From positions 9,619,012-9,683,011 of the forward strand of contig ML679960.1 of assembly GCA_007922225.1 (NCBI GenBank): a stretch of 64,000 nt of DNA, read 5' to 3'. Numbering within the stretch: position 1 is the first letter of the stretch; every line of letters begins with the position of its first letter. A program made the position numbers and the translations under genes. Origin of the DNA: Emydura subglobosa. Lineage: Eukaryota > Chordata > Testudines > Chelidae. The notes under the pieces are model-generated. The model was not told the origin of the DNA, did no database searches, and saw only the letters and a list, made by a program, of their open reading frames with translations. Shown here piece after piece: positions 12,299 to 24,800 of the stretch.

Positions 12299-13619
12299 CA
12301 AAGGAAAGACCTCACAGACAGAAGTCAGAAGGACAACTAAGAGATCATCTACATATGAGCATAAAGGTGTTTGTTGACAGTAACATTTTTAGTCAAGAGC
12401 ATCCAAATAATAGCTGTCAGTCTTGAGTTTATGCATCACTTCTCCAACTGATTACTAAAACAGCATTGAAGAACAAAAATTGCTTCTGCAGTCACAGACA
12501 TTTTATGCTCTGTCCAACGTAGCTTATTGTCTAGTGCAGAAGCAAAAGTAATTCTAACATGCACTGTTCATTCCCCTATGTTTCTTTTCTAAGGAAGGCA
12601 CAATTTTGCTTAGTGGAAATATGAAATATAAAGACATTTTATGAATTTAGACAGACTATATGGGCCCAAAGAGTTAAAGGTGTTAACCCAATCACTGTCC
12701 AACGCTAAATAGTTTTAAACAAGTTTTGGTATACAGAGACCTCTGCTTCCTTAGTACCATGGTTAATATACCATTAAAAATTCTTTCAACCTTTTATTAA
12801 AGATACAGTAAAGAAGGAAATCAGTCAAAGCATTTGAAATGTATAGTATTAAGTGAGGGTTTTATTTTAACAACATTCCTCATTCCCTTTAGCTGTAAAG
12901 AAGCTTTTAGAAGGAAAAGACCCTTATTTAACAGTCGCTTAGGTGGTATTAAAGATGGAATTACTGTTCTTTTTGAGGAAAAGAGAGGATGTTAGTAACA
13001 ATAGTTCCAGCCCATTTCAATTAATGAAAATATGATCTCATTTCCTAGAAGACTATGTACTTGTTGTGTACATGACTAAGTACATGTTGTGGTTCATAGT
13101 CATTAGATAAAGAACACAACTCAAGAGGTTTGGAGATGAAGTCTCCAGATTAAGTCTCCTGATAATTATTTCAAGCTCATCCAAACTATCAGCACTTCTT
13201 AGAGGATGCCTTGCCATTCCTTTCTACAAGGCTATTTCTGAAGCCTCTTCTTGACTCTAGCCACATCCAACTGCTTTTCCTCTCCTCAACTTTCCAGTAC
13301 AATGTACAGAGAGTTATTAGTGTGTTAAATTGCATATGAAGAAAAGGAAAAATGAATGGATTAGATGAGAATCCTTGCCTCCAAGGCCCTGTACCACCAA
13401 TGTTTATTGCAATTTCATGTACACCTTCTACCAGAAGATGAAAGATGAACAACCTGACATCGTTTGTAGAAGTAACTAATTAGAAGCCTACACGATTCAT
13501 TCTTGTGGTACACTGATGTGTTACATGGAATAAGACACTTTATTTTAGTTTTTTCCAGTGTGGCTTTCCAGACTGAAGCTCTTACATAGGACTGAGATGA
13601 CATCATGTGGAAACCTGTG
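12299..13619. other. Unrecognised non-coding DNA
   Basis: No gene or repeat recognised. Open frames are at most 87 codons. A short local near-duplication (gtacatgactaagtacatg) lies near 13066-13088. Confidence 0.45.
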
Positions 13620-14640
13620 CTGCCACTTCACTAGTCTCATTGCTGATGCTAATGTAGCTCCCCACCTTCCTTAGCGAGGGGGCTGTGCCCTAAGAGAAGA
13701 GACACTTTGTGGGCCCCCATGGGGCAACAACACTCTGTCCTGAGCACTTGACTTCCCCCAGGCAGCTGAAGAGAAGGGGGCAATGTGACGACCCCCTCCC
13801 CCCCCAAGTCACCCTGGCAACTTTCCTTCCTCAAACAATGGAAGGAGGGAAGACAATAGCAGCCACCTGCAGCCTATTAGAGAGCAGAAGACAGCAATGC
13901 AGCACTGCAAGTAGTCCCGGTCCCCAGCTTCCTGAGAAAGCAGGAGGAGGTTCTGAATGGCCCAGCTTTCCCTGCATGTGGCAGAAACCAGCTGGGGAGT
14001 GAAAGAGAGGAAGGTCTCCCTACACCCTGCCTACCTAGCACTTTTAGGGTCTATACCTTGCCTGACCATAGTACTTCCAGGCCCAGCAACTGGCCTGTCT
14101 TCTCCCTCAGCCTGTCAAAAACCACAGAAGGGCACAATCTGCTCCTCCTGCCACCTGCCCACCAGCAATGGAAGGAGACAGCCTGTCACTCCTGCACCAC
14201 CTGCAGCCTGCTTGTTCTGCAGCCATCCCACATTGGATTCCAGACTTTGGAGGCAGAGATCCAACTCGCTGGCATCTGAACCTGCCACTTCCCATCTCTA
14301 AAAACTGCCAGCACTCTTCCAGAAGAGAGTGGATGATGGTTAATCCCTCTCTAGTGATCCCCAGGGAGGACCACTTGCTTGTGCCCATTTCCTGGCTGCT
14401 CAGCCAGAAGAGGAACCTATGTGAGAAGCTGTATTGCAGTTAGGGATTAATCTGGGATCATTAAGGCACACTGCATCTGTGAAAGGACTTTCATCTACCT
14501 GGATCCTCAAGACCTGTGCTGCCAGTTCCCAGAAACAAACTATTCAAACAGCATCTTCTTACAGGCCTACAACATGTCTCCATGTGCACCACTTGGGGAC
14601 TTGACACATGGGAGACAGATGGGACTGAAGGGGGGAGACG
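13620..14640. other. GC-rich block of unknown origin
   Basis: About 1 kb is distinctly richer in G+C than its neighbours, with several overlapping open frames of 90-114 codons on both strands (for example 13709-14002 and 13957-14301, plus). These arise because GC-rich DNA has few stop codons. The translations are rich in Pro/Ser/Cys/Gln with no domain I recognise. CpG density is not high, so it is not an obvious promoter island. It is possibly an old retroelement insertion. Confidence 0.35.
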
Positions 14641-15356
14641 GTTAGGAATTTTGGGGAGTGTGCAGTCACGTGACTAGTGTGCTTGCCAGCATAGCCTTTA
14701 GTAATTAAAAAGTATAATTCATATCTCTAAACACTTTAATCATTTAATATTCTTATTGATTGTATATTCATCTTTAATTAAATCTTTATAGATGTAAGCA
14801 AGGTCTGAGTGGTGCTCCCCTTGCTCAGTCAGCTGAAAGGGGGGGGCACTTTATTTGCATGGGCTTTGTATTTGCATGAGTACAATTAATTATTTAGCAT
14901 GATTTCACTGTATCAGAATAAGCACAACTAGGTGCTGAGCATGATGGGAAATGGTCAATCTGGCTGGTACTGGGTTACAAATCACTTTTGTGTTAACTGC
15001 AGGGGTAATGAAATGGTGTCCTCCTAGTGTGTGAATAAATGGCAGCAGACTGTGTTTAGCCTGTGCTGATGAAAAAATTTACTCTCATCTAAACAGAGCT
15101 CAACAAGGGTGGTGGACAGATTCTCGAGCAGGGAGGGGTTGGGGGGAAAAATCTCCTGTTGAGACTGTACTAGGCTGGGTAAAGGACTACTCTCAGACAT
15201 GGTGTGACTATTCTCTCCCAAGGTAGAATTAACTGTGCCACTGGGAGTCTTTTATTTTGTTAAAAAAGTAGGGACATTGCTCCTGTGTCAGTAGAAGGCT
15301 TTCCCATAAATGAAAGCTGAGATTCACTAAGAGCTGCAATCATTAAAGGAACTGGG
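14641..15356. other. Unrecognised A/T-rich non-coding DNA
   Basis: No gene or named repeat recognised. A gggggg run occurs around 14837-14846. Confidence 0.45.
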
Positions 15357-15600
15357 AAACCTTGACTGAAAACCAGCAGAAAGGGCCTGCAGATGGTGGG
15401 AGCCAGGTTGGCACCTGTAGATGGCAGGACCCAACAGATGGGAGGCTTAGTGAGGCATGCAGACTGTGGAAGCCAGCAGCAGTTGGTGCCTACAGATGGC
15501 AGGAACCAGCAAATGGCGGGAGCCAGCAGCGGGCACTTGGCAAAGCCGGTGTCTGGCAGGAGCCTGGAAAGGGGACTGACTGAGCCCACGATCTAGAGAT
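15357..15600. repeat. Degenerate minisatellite-like array
   Basis: A motif close to tgcagatggcaggagcca recurs about five times between 15385 and 15560 with variable spacing and many substitutions. This makes both strands open for 65-109 codons without coding meaning. It could be a decayed minisatellite or an internally repetitive part of a larger transposon. Confidence 0.55.
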
Positions 15601-16746
15601 GGACAGTGCAACTGCGATGGTCAGTGGGACAGGGGAAAGCGAGCAGTGAAAGGCGAAGGACGAGCCTCATGCAGTCTGGGGTGTGGTGGGTTTTGTTCAT
15701 TGTGTTCACGAATTATGTTTGCACTATTTTCCCAAACCAGTGCTGAGTTACAGTGCTGGTACTTTCTTCCTTTTATTCAAAGATTTACTTTCTACACTCA
15801 GACTCTGTGTTTGGGAGAGCGGAAGTATTGCCTTTTAGGGTGCCAAGGGGATAATGTGTGATTTCCCAGGTGACTGGGTGGGGGCTCGAGCCAGTTTGGT
15901 GTTGTATCATTGACAGGAAGCCCTAGATATAGAACCCGGCCCTTTGCTGCTGCCGGTTCTGCCTGGCAGAAGGGTTACATATACATTTTACAGCTATTGT
16001 TTTTAACTTGTTTGCTTGAGGGAGTTTGAATTATTTGTGAGTTCCAGCCTGGTAAACCCCTTGTCCACTGGAGGTGCTGCCAAGTAGCTTTATTCTTTAG
16101 CAAACTAGGAGTCTGGCACCTACCAGCTGTACTGCAAAATAAGCCCAGGTGACAGAAACTTTGCAGCCATCCAAAGACCGTGAGATATCCCTCTCCTGTT
16201 CTCACATCGTTCAGGTACAAATCCAGCTCCGAAAGGAGGTCACAATACATTACATCATCTAGTCTCTAAAAAAGAGCTTCACAGAGTTGCAATCATACAT
16301 TTAGCTATGCAATTTCTGTAATATACTATTACGGCAGGGGTCACCGAAGGTGCTATTACACATAGTTTTACAAGTTCTTTTTCTTAAAACATGAGCAAGT
16401 TTTTAGTCTTAAAGAAATTCTCATTATTTTTCTGATCTAAAAGTAGATGCAGTCACAAGATGAGCGATTATAAGCCGTTAAGAATGAAGAGGTCTAAATG
16501 CCAAACCATGATCAGCCATTACAGGTGTCTTCTCCTAGATGGCCTGGCTGACTGGGGTAAGAAACCAAATCAAATAGTCTGAGGCAGAAAGAAGGCTTCA
16601 CATCTGAGTCCTGTGACAAACACCATTGAGTGACATGGTAATTGGACCTAGACACACACAAGGAGGGTGGAGGCTTTCAGAAAACTGAACTTCTCTATGA
16701 ATGAATGGAACAGACAGGAAAAAGAGTCTCTAAGAGTATGTCTTCA
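15601..16746. other. Unrecognised non-coding DNA
   Basis: Nothing supported. It is a mixed-composition stretch up to the CR1 element; open frames are at most 91 codons. Confidence 0.45.
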
Positions 16747-17212
16747 TAGACTTTAAGATGTGAAGGGACCATTATGATCATCTAATCTAACCTCCTGTAC
16801 AACGCAGGCCACAGAACCTCACACACCCATAGACCCCTAACCTATAACTGAGTTATTGAAGTCCTCAAATCATGGTTTAAAGACTTCAAGGAACAGAGAA
16901 TCCACCAGAGAATCCCCAGCAAGTGACCCCATTCCCCATGCTGCAGAAGAAGGCGAAAAACCTCCAGGGCCTCTGCCAATCTGCCCTGGGGAAAAATTCC
17001 TTCCCAACCCCAAATATGGCAATCAGCTAAAGTCTGAGCATCAGGGCAAGACTCACCAGCCAGACACCCAGCAAGAATTCCCTGTAGTAACTCAGGACCC
17101 ACCCCATCTAACATCCCAACACAGGCCATTGGGTATATTTACTGCTAATAGTCGAAGATCAGTTAATTGCCAAATTAGGCTGTCCCATCATACTATCCCC
17201 TCCATAAACTTA
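16747..17212 (-). mobile_element. CR1 LINE, 5'-truncated 3' end (antisense)
   Basis: The plus strand carries the reverse complement of a CR1 3' region: 'gggaccattatgatcatcta' near 16765 followed by 'caggccacagaacctcac' near 16806, a long AAGACTTCAAGG-type segment and the 'ccataaactta' string near 17203. CR1 elements are the dominant LINEs of reptiles and birds and are normally 5'-truncated. No reverse-transcriptase frame remains in this part. A second CR1 end follows immediately. Confidence 0.85.
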
Positions 17213-17400
17213 GACTTATACACTTTAAGGTCAGAAGAGAACATTGTGACCATCTAGTCTGATCTCCTGCACAACGCAGGCCACAGAACTTCACCCACCA
17301 GTCCTGTAATAGACCCCTAACTTATGACTGAGTTAGTGAAGTCCTTAAATAATGTTTTAAAGACTTCAAGGTACAGAGAATCTGCCAGAGAATCGCTGCA
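17213..17400 (-). mobile_element. Second CR1 3' end, same orientation
   Basis: Starting with 'actttaaggtcagaagag', this repeats the same CR1 3' region as the neighbouring copy, including the 'gcaggccacagaacttcacc' string and the 'taaagacttcaaggtacag' string. It stops near 17400 after about 190 bp. The head-to-tail arrangement implies two independent insertions or insertion of one copy at the edge of the other. Confidence 0.85.
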
Positions 17401-19517
17401 GTTAGCACAAGCGATAGACACCTAGCACTGAGCACTTCAGTTATTCTAGCCCAGGTATGAGCCTCCCCCCCAGCAGACTATTATCCATGCTTCTGTGTCC
17501 CCAATATTTTTGGACTTGCCAGTGTTTATCTGGGGGCACATCCCATGGTACTTCGCATTGAAAAACTCTAAGTTTATTTTCCAGTCAACTGCAGGAGCAC
17601 TCATCTATCCTGTAGGAAGGCACTGGAAGACAATCAGCCCTCCTGTGGTGTAGCCTGTGTCCTTACAGCAAAGTGAGTGTGCTCCAGCCTAAGCTTTCAT
17701 CAATAGGCCTCAGCCAGATGAGTTAGTCAGGACTTAAAGCATCTTAAAACTTGGTTCAGACTCTGAATGGATTGTATAGGGAGTGGGGGGAGGAGCTGGG
17801 CTAAAGCCCAGGTTAACAGCGAAGACATATCCTGAGTGACAAACAAACCATACTGAGTCCCAGGTGCTCTGCTCTACTCTTAAGTGGAAAAAGTATCTAA
17901 TTTCACTTGTAGACACACGTAGGATTAGATGAGACTAAATGTGTGTAGGCTATTTTGTAGTCATTTCCTCCTATATGTTGTTGCTACTGCTAAATAAAAT
18001 ACTTAATTTTAAGAGGCCTGTTTGTCATTCTAACCGGTTGCTGGTGCCTGAAGAAACAATCTAGCAGGTGCTCAAACTCCAGTCTGGCCTTCATGGTAAT
18101 ACAGGGTTGTCATAGAAATGGTGTCATATCCAGACCCCAATTTATGAGTGGAAGAATTGCAGGGCTACAACCCAAGATAGATGAGGGCACAAAGCCAAAT
18201 ACCCAAGGAGGGCGCGGACAGAGGTGCAGCTAGCTCTGTATCCATGACTGATATGGACAACTTTCCGTTAAAAACTGAGTGCACTAACTTGATTCATATA
18301 AGCCAGCAAATAGCAACAGTAGAATAGCTTTACACCAGTGTACCAAAGGTGAAAGGCTCTCTGTTCCATTGCAAATACCCTAAACCATCCAGTCCCTTTA
18401 ATTGCAGTGATGTGGATTGTAACATCAACCCTTGTCTCGCAATTTCTTCGTATAAAAGGAGTCATTTTTCACATTTAAGCTAACCACGGCTACGATAAAT
18501 TTCTCAAAATCAACTGAATCACGGATTTCTTTTCCTGCTGACATTTTAAGTGCACACAGTTCTGGATCTAGTTTGGTTCTCCAGGTGTTTGATACCTTAA
18601 TCCATCATTAGATTACATTTTACTAGTGTTTAAGCTTGAGGAGAGCTCTCCGGTGATTTTTTTTTTTATCTCATTAATATTTTTCCCAAACTCGGTTCAT
18701 TATCTATTACCCTTTTATCCACTGTACTCAGTTTAACTGCTAGGACTTCTCTTGAGAGGTCACGGAGCTCTGTAGCTTGTCATTTCTTGACATTAATTTT
18801 TCAATTGCCTGTTTAACTGAATGTTTTTTTCCTCTCATCCATTAGGACTCGGTATGCCTGGAGTACTGGGCTGGTGTTGGCAATGTATTTTGCTGCTGAC
18901 AATGCACAGACATTAAAGAAGTTCATACTTTCAATTTTCTTTTTCCCCCCTTCCTTTCAGCATTTTACTTTATGTTTGTTTAAATGCGTTCTAATTTATT
19001 TCTGACAAGAAGTGTCTATTTCTATGGTGGGCAAGGAGATGAGATAAAGTATAACAGTGACAGCCACTCTACTGGCAGACACTGGAAGCTGAGCCACGGA
19101 CTGTCGAGACCATGAGACTGCACTGCTTGAGCTGAAGAGCCAAGCTGCACAGGTGGGGGCTGTAACAGATTTACATCCTCCACTCATAAACATACACCAA
19201 ACTTTGTGTTACATAACCACTATGGCAGCTGCATGCTAGCAGAGGTGCCTTATGATTTTTGTCACTTGATGAGAATGTGCCATATGTTAGAATGCTACCA
19301 ATGAACCATGTGTCCATTGTTCTGCCTGGGCCAGATACTGAGAGACCCCAAGCTTCTGCAGTTCCTATTGGGACAGCAATTTCTCAGCAGTAAAGCTGGC
19401 CAGAAAACAAATTGCATTTCATGGATTATTTCAAGGTTTCAGTATTTGTTTTCATTCCACATCAGGACAAAAACAGAGATTTTTCATGATTTTTTTCCTC
19501 CATGAAGACACACAAGA
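17401..19517. other. Unrecognised non-coding DNA
   Basis: No gene recognised. It contains a ggggggagg string near 17785 and a short T-run near 18658-18667. Open frames are at most 65 codons. Confidence 0.45.
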
Positions 19518-19690
19518 GAGACCATCCACCCCAGCACAGTCAATTGCTTAGTGGTTAGGGTACACTCCTGCATCCCAGGTGCAATTCTCTGATCTGCATC
19601 AGGCATATCATGGACATGAACCTGATCTCCCACATCCCAGCTGAATCCCCTCAACACTAGGCTACTGGCTACTCCAGGGTGTCTTTGGGA
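19518..19690. repeat. Inverted pair of tRNA-like SINE arms
   Basis: The left arm (about 19541-19592) reads like a tRNA-derived promoter: a 'tagtggttaggg' A-box-like string followed by 'aggtgcaattct', a degenerate B box. The right arm (about 19621-19675) is the same type in reverse ('cacatcccag', then 'cctcaacactaggctac'). Together they could fold into a long hairpin. No complete tRNA cloverleaf with an anticodon stem and acceptor pairs is present, so it is not a tRNA gene. Confidence 0.5.
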
Positions 19691-20817
19691 ACCCAAGACA
19701 GTTTTGTTGAAAAATAAGCTTCCACAAAAAGTTTCAGTTTTGATGGATCAGCATTTCCTGACCAAAAAACCCAAAACACATTTCACTGAAAATTTCCAAA
19801 TGAGCCCTAAACAGCACCTCTCAGAGTTTGTGCCATATCAATTTGTATTTCTGCATTTAATCTGCCAGATTGTTACCATGTTGACATATCTTTCCTTTTC
19901 CACAGAGCAAATGGAACTTGCCATTCTTTTTCAAGAAATCAGCAACATTCCCTTTCATGTCCTCCCCACCTCAGACTTGGGGTCTCATACTTTTTGAGAA
20001 CAGCCTCTTAAAAGGACTCATATAACTTTCCTGTATCAGACCATACACCTCATCATCCTGCTTAAAACTTTCAGTTAAAGCAACAGACACAACTTAAGCA
20101 GATGTTATTAAAATGAACTTTTTTCCTAGTCAGGTCAATACACTCATGCAATACGTCTGCACACACCTACATGCCCCGTATATTGGTAATGAAATATACG
20201 CTACTTAACACTAAGGCCTTGTTGTGAAGTGCCAATGGATTAGCATCAAATCAATTCATTTTAGTAATGGAAGAATGCATGCCAGGAAAAAAACCATCAC
20301 ATTGCTTTTTTGTATTGATTCTGGAAGGTTTACTGAAGCAAAAAATTTTACCTATAGGTGTACATTAAACCCATAGATTATTTTAAAGGAAATTGTTCAT
20401 AAACCCAGGAGGGAAATTGTTCATAAACCCCATTTGCATTTAAACTGCATCATCTATGTGGGATAATAAAAGATACTATGTCAACTCTGAAAGCCAGGAT
20501 TCCTAACTCAGGAGAGAGACAGAGATTTCACAAACTTGGGCAGCATAGTTTGGTGTGTAATAGAAATAGCAAATTAAAGAGGAAAAAAAGCAAATCATGT
20601 GACCTGCAACATGAATAGGCTACAAATACCATATTCATGCATATGCTACATAAAAAAATATTGTACACACATCATATAGTCTATTTTGTATTTTACTCCT
20701 ATACCACTACAGCCTGTACAATTATTGTACTTTAAAAATTAAATTAAATAAGGGAAAATCCAATCAGATACCACCCTAAATACAATAGTGTGACTGATTT
20801 TTTTTTTAAAAGGCTGA
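19691..20817. other. Unrecognised A/T-rich DNA with a decayed A/T-rich repeat
   Basis: About 19700-19800 has the gaaaattt/ccaaaaaa texture of the A/T-rich short elements seen at 8959 and 43170. A direct repeat of 'gaaattgttcataaaccc' lies at about 20390-20429. No coding signal. Confidence 0.45.
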
Positions 20818-21865
20818 GGGCTAAATTCACAAAGAAAGATAGGCATGAAGATGTTCAGGGTCACCACACCTAACCTTTAGGTGTCCAGAAAATCACTGGG
20901 ATTCTCAAAACCTGAGGTTACTGCCTAGCCTCCCTATATAATCAATGGGGGGAGAGAACTCAGAACGCGATCACAAAAGCCAGCACCCTAGGCACCTGCT
21001 CACTTAAGCTAGCCAGTGAGAAATGCCAAGCCGAGGGGTGTGTGCTAAGCCCTGCCCCTTCCCTGAGATAGTCACCTAAGTCTGGGCTGCAGGGAGGCAC
21101 CTCACGCTGCTTGAGATCCTCAGCTGCAAACCTTTGGAATAAGGCACCTCAGTTCCTTCAGTCTTTCCTCTTGAAGCTGTTCCACCATAAGTAAATAATT
21201 AAAGTCACAGCAGGAGGATGCAATTCTAGGTTTCCCCCTTTCCAGGTGAGTTCTTTAACCATTAGGCTACAGATTCACTCATTCTTTTGCTCTCTCGCTT
21301 CCCCCCGGATTCTGTCGTTGTTTATCCACAGTGGAACAGCTTCAGGAGGAGATCCCACCCCTCCATCTGATCATCCCTTAACTCAGCAGCTAGCGCACTA
21401 ACCTGAGAGGTGAGAGATCCCAGTTCAAATTCAAAGTTCTCTTTCCACTTGGAGGCCTGCCTCTCCCCACTCAATCCCAGATGAATGCTCTAACCACTGA
21501 GCTAAAACGTTACAAGGTAGGGCCCAACATGTTTAGTCAGCATCTCTATAGGGACCTGATCTGGCAGGCAAGTTCTGAGTATGCTTACTTGATGGGGCCC
21601 CGCAGACAAATTAGGCAGAGGAGCATCTCTCTACCCCCGGTTCACAAATCACTATGGGGCTTAGACCTCTGGACAGCTGGCATGGGGCTGCCTTGTGCAT
21701 GCTCAGAGGCCCCTAAAGAATTCAAACAGCAAAAATGTAGATGCTGAGCAAGTTTAGGCATCTGCAGCAGTGGAGTGGGGGCTTTGTGAATCCCAGGGGA
21801 ACCTTCTAGGGTTTAAGTACATAAAGTGGCACTTAGACGTGTAGATCCTTTTGTGAATCTAGCCC
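20818..21865. mobile_element. 1-kb DNA transposon carrying tRNA-like arms
   Basis: The left end gggctaaattcacaaag and right end cttttgtgaatctagccc are inverted repeats differing at a single base over most of their length, which defines a 1048-bp element. Inside are three tRNA-promoter-like segments: reversed at about 21222-21275, forward at about 21378-21432 and reversed at about 21462-21512. The open frame at 21481-21747 crosses one of these and is not a gene. No transposase domain is visible. A clean target duplication is not evident, so the superfamily is left open. Confidence 0.7.
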
Positions 21866-24800
21866 AATGAGTACAAACCCTGGTGAGAGTGAGATTCCCA
21901 CACAGCTACCATCAGCATGTCTGATGTAAAGCAACAGCTTGTGGGTGAGCTGGATGTTTGGAGGCTCCTACCTCTGCCAACATGCATGTGGGGGAGACAG
22001 GGTGATGACAAATCCATTAGAGGCAGCAGTCTCTTTCACCAAGCCTTTAACCTTTGAGTTAACCAAAGCCTTTAGCCTTTGAGTGTTTGTGTAGAGGGTC
22101 ACTAGCTGGTGCACCCCCTCCTGTCCAAACAGGGCATTGCAGCCTCTTTGGCTCTGCTACCCCTCCATCAATGGTCATTCCAATCTTGGGGTGACTTGTC
22201 TCTTTTCATGACAGATTCCTCTGGCAAGGCTGCTTACAGTCCCACCCCTTCTAGAGTAATAAAGAGTCCAATAAACCAAAAGTCTAATGATTCTGTCCCA
22301 GGCTTTTCAACCCTATCTTGCCCCCTTTGTGACAGATTTCTTTTTATAAACCTCATCTTTAAGAGTCAGCTCCTCACTCTACTCTAGATTCCAAGCCACT
22401 AGAGTTAGGGTCTGCTTCAGTAGACTTGTTGGCATTTCCCTAGGCCATTTCCTACCTTCAGACTAATTCAGAGTCCTCCAACCTCCCTACCAGCATGTAG
22501 CACTTCATAGGCTACACCTCCTTCCAGCTATCTGATAGTGGGAGAACTAAGTCCCTTTTTTCCTGAGAGCTCCTTGCCTCTGGAGTCTCCTCTCTCTAGA
22601 GATTTCCTCCTCTCTCTAAAACTTCTAAGGAACTTCTTTTTCCAGAAGCAGACTTTTGTCTTGGCAGCTGCTGCTGGTCAACCACTTAGTCACAATTAGG
22701 GAAGTAATTGTTCTGCCCCTTAGCCCCTTCTGGCTGCTACAGAATGGGGTTTATACTCCCCATCATAGTTTGGCACTACAAAAAAAAAATTGTACCACTT
22801 TATGTTCAGGCCTACCCTTACTCACCTAGCGTACTATATACCTGAACTCTGCTTGCACAGTTTGGAATGCGCACTTCTTGTAGCAAGACTGTGTCCTTCC
22901 TTATGTTTTTTCCATCACTAAGTAAATTGATGGTGCTTGGTAAATGAAAAATAAAAAGACACAGATGCAGATACTTGGAGGTCATTGTTTATGCTGTGGC
23001 ATTTTACAGAGAAGGAGCCAGTGAGTATCTACTGAAGGATCTGCTAAATAAGATAAATATACTAGGTAAATATATGGTGTGCTGATTGCCCCACTTACTC
23101 ATGGTATTTGGAGCAATTAGGCGTAGGTTGTCAGAAATACTAGGGCCTAGGTTGAGTCTGGTTATTTAACAAAAACAAAAAAAACAAAACAAAAAAAAAA
23201 TGAAATGTTACCTACGAACTGTTTTAAAAAAAAACCTTTTTAAAATAAACTTTCATTTTTTGCCAAAGAAAAGAACTGTCAGGGGAAATTTAGAAAAAGA
23301 AACACATTTCAGAGTTTCCATTTTTTCAACCAGCTAGCTGACCTAAGTCCCCTTTGTACTTTTGTAAATGATGCCCTTGGAGCTAAAATTATTATCCATA
23401 AGTAAGTAAATACAGTTTCACGGACAAAGAGTGTAGTAGATTAGAGCTGGGGTATTCCAGCTTTCCAAGTAATTGTTATACAGTTGAGCTTTCTCCAGAA
23501 ATCTGATCCATTTTAATTGGATCTTGTAATGCATGTATGTATGTATGCATGCATGCATGTATAAATACACACACCCACCCTTGTACATTATTTGCATATA
23601 CATCCCCTTTGTAACTATGAAAATCATTCCCTAAATTCCAATATAACATTTATTACACATTTCTGATTTCACAGAAAATTACTGCATGTTACCTCATAAA
23701 ACCCAGACTTTTGACTTTAATTTGGGTTTGATTCAGGTTGGTGGAGGTCAATATGGATTCAGCTGTTCAGGTTATTTCTGGCCAATGTTGCTTAGTTTAA
23801 TGTTAATACGTAGCCATGATGTAATCAGCTTAGGAGGGCAATTAGCAGCTACCTACCAAAAGATCCCAAACAAGTGTGTCCAAACCAGTAGAAGTGAAAG
23901 CCACTGCTGTCTCACACGCAGTGCTCTTTGTGGCTATTGATAGTGCATGATGGGCAGTGTCATACAAAACTAGAATTTCATATAATTTCCACCATCTTAT
24001 CTTCAATGCCCCCTTCTCCTTGGGCATACAGAGCCTTTCATACTGAAGCTAGAGCCAATTAGGGAGACCAGCCCCATTGATTTCTATACCTCAATAAAAG
24101 AATCTCTTTCCCCTCAAGAGGAAAGGATCTTTGTTTAGCAATATGCTTCATGCTTTGGGAGTGCAGATTTTTCCTTTCGTGGCTAGAATGTTACAGTCAG
24201 ATTTAACGAGTCAATTAGAATGACTGTGTGGGGAATGTGATTCTGAGGCTGTGGAATTTGGTTACAGTCTTGTTGCAATTTGGATGGGCTCAGCCTCTGA
24301 TGTAGAGTAATTAATTTTCAGTTTGGTGTTGCTGCAATACATAACAAAGCCTTTTTCTATTTGTTCTTGTAATCAGATTCCCGAATTGGTTTGATTTAGA
24401 GGGACAAACTTGAATTAGATAGAGATCTGAGCAATTGTGTAAGGTAATAATTTCTGCAGAGAAATTGCATCTTTTCTTTGAAGTTCTTTGTGCATCTCAG
24501 ATAAAGGCAGAGTGAACATAGATGTGGCAGGACGTTCATTTGTCATGCAGACGGATGGGATAACGCAATGCATAAAACTGGTTGAGGCAATCAAGTGCCA
24601 GGGGATAACAGAATGCGGAGAGTGTGATATTAGTTGTTACCCAACGATAGCCTAGCAAGTGTCAAATTGGCCCATATTCCTGCTCTGTCTTTGTTCATCT
24701 AAAGCATTAAAGGCACAAGTATTGAAGATTAAGATTTAAAGAGAGGTGTGTTGGGAGCGGGAGGGAGAAGAGACACAATAGTCTCACAAAATATCAAGAG

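Noticed and set aside
13709..14443. Stack of overlapping 73-114-codon frames on both strands
   Set aside because: Explained by GC-rich composition with few stop codons; no domain in any of them.
21375..21440. Functional tRNA gene
   Set aside because: Promoter-like boxes are present but the acceptor and anticodon stems do not pair properly, and it lies inside a transposon.
23521..23561. CRISPR-like or regulatory short repeat array
   Set aside because: It is a plain tetranucleotide microsatellite without spacers.
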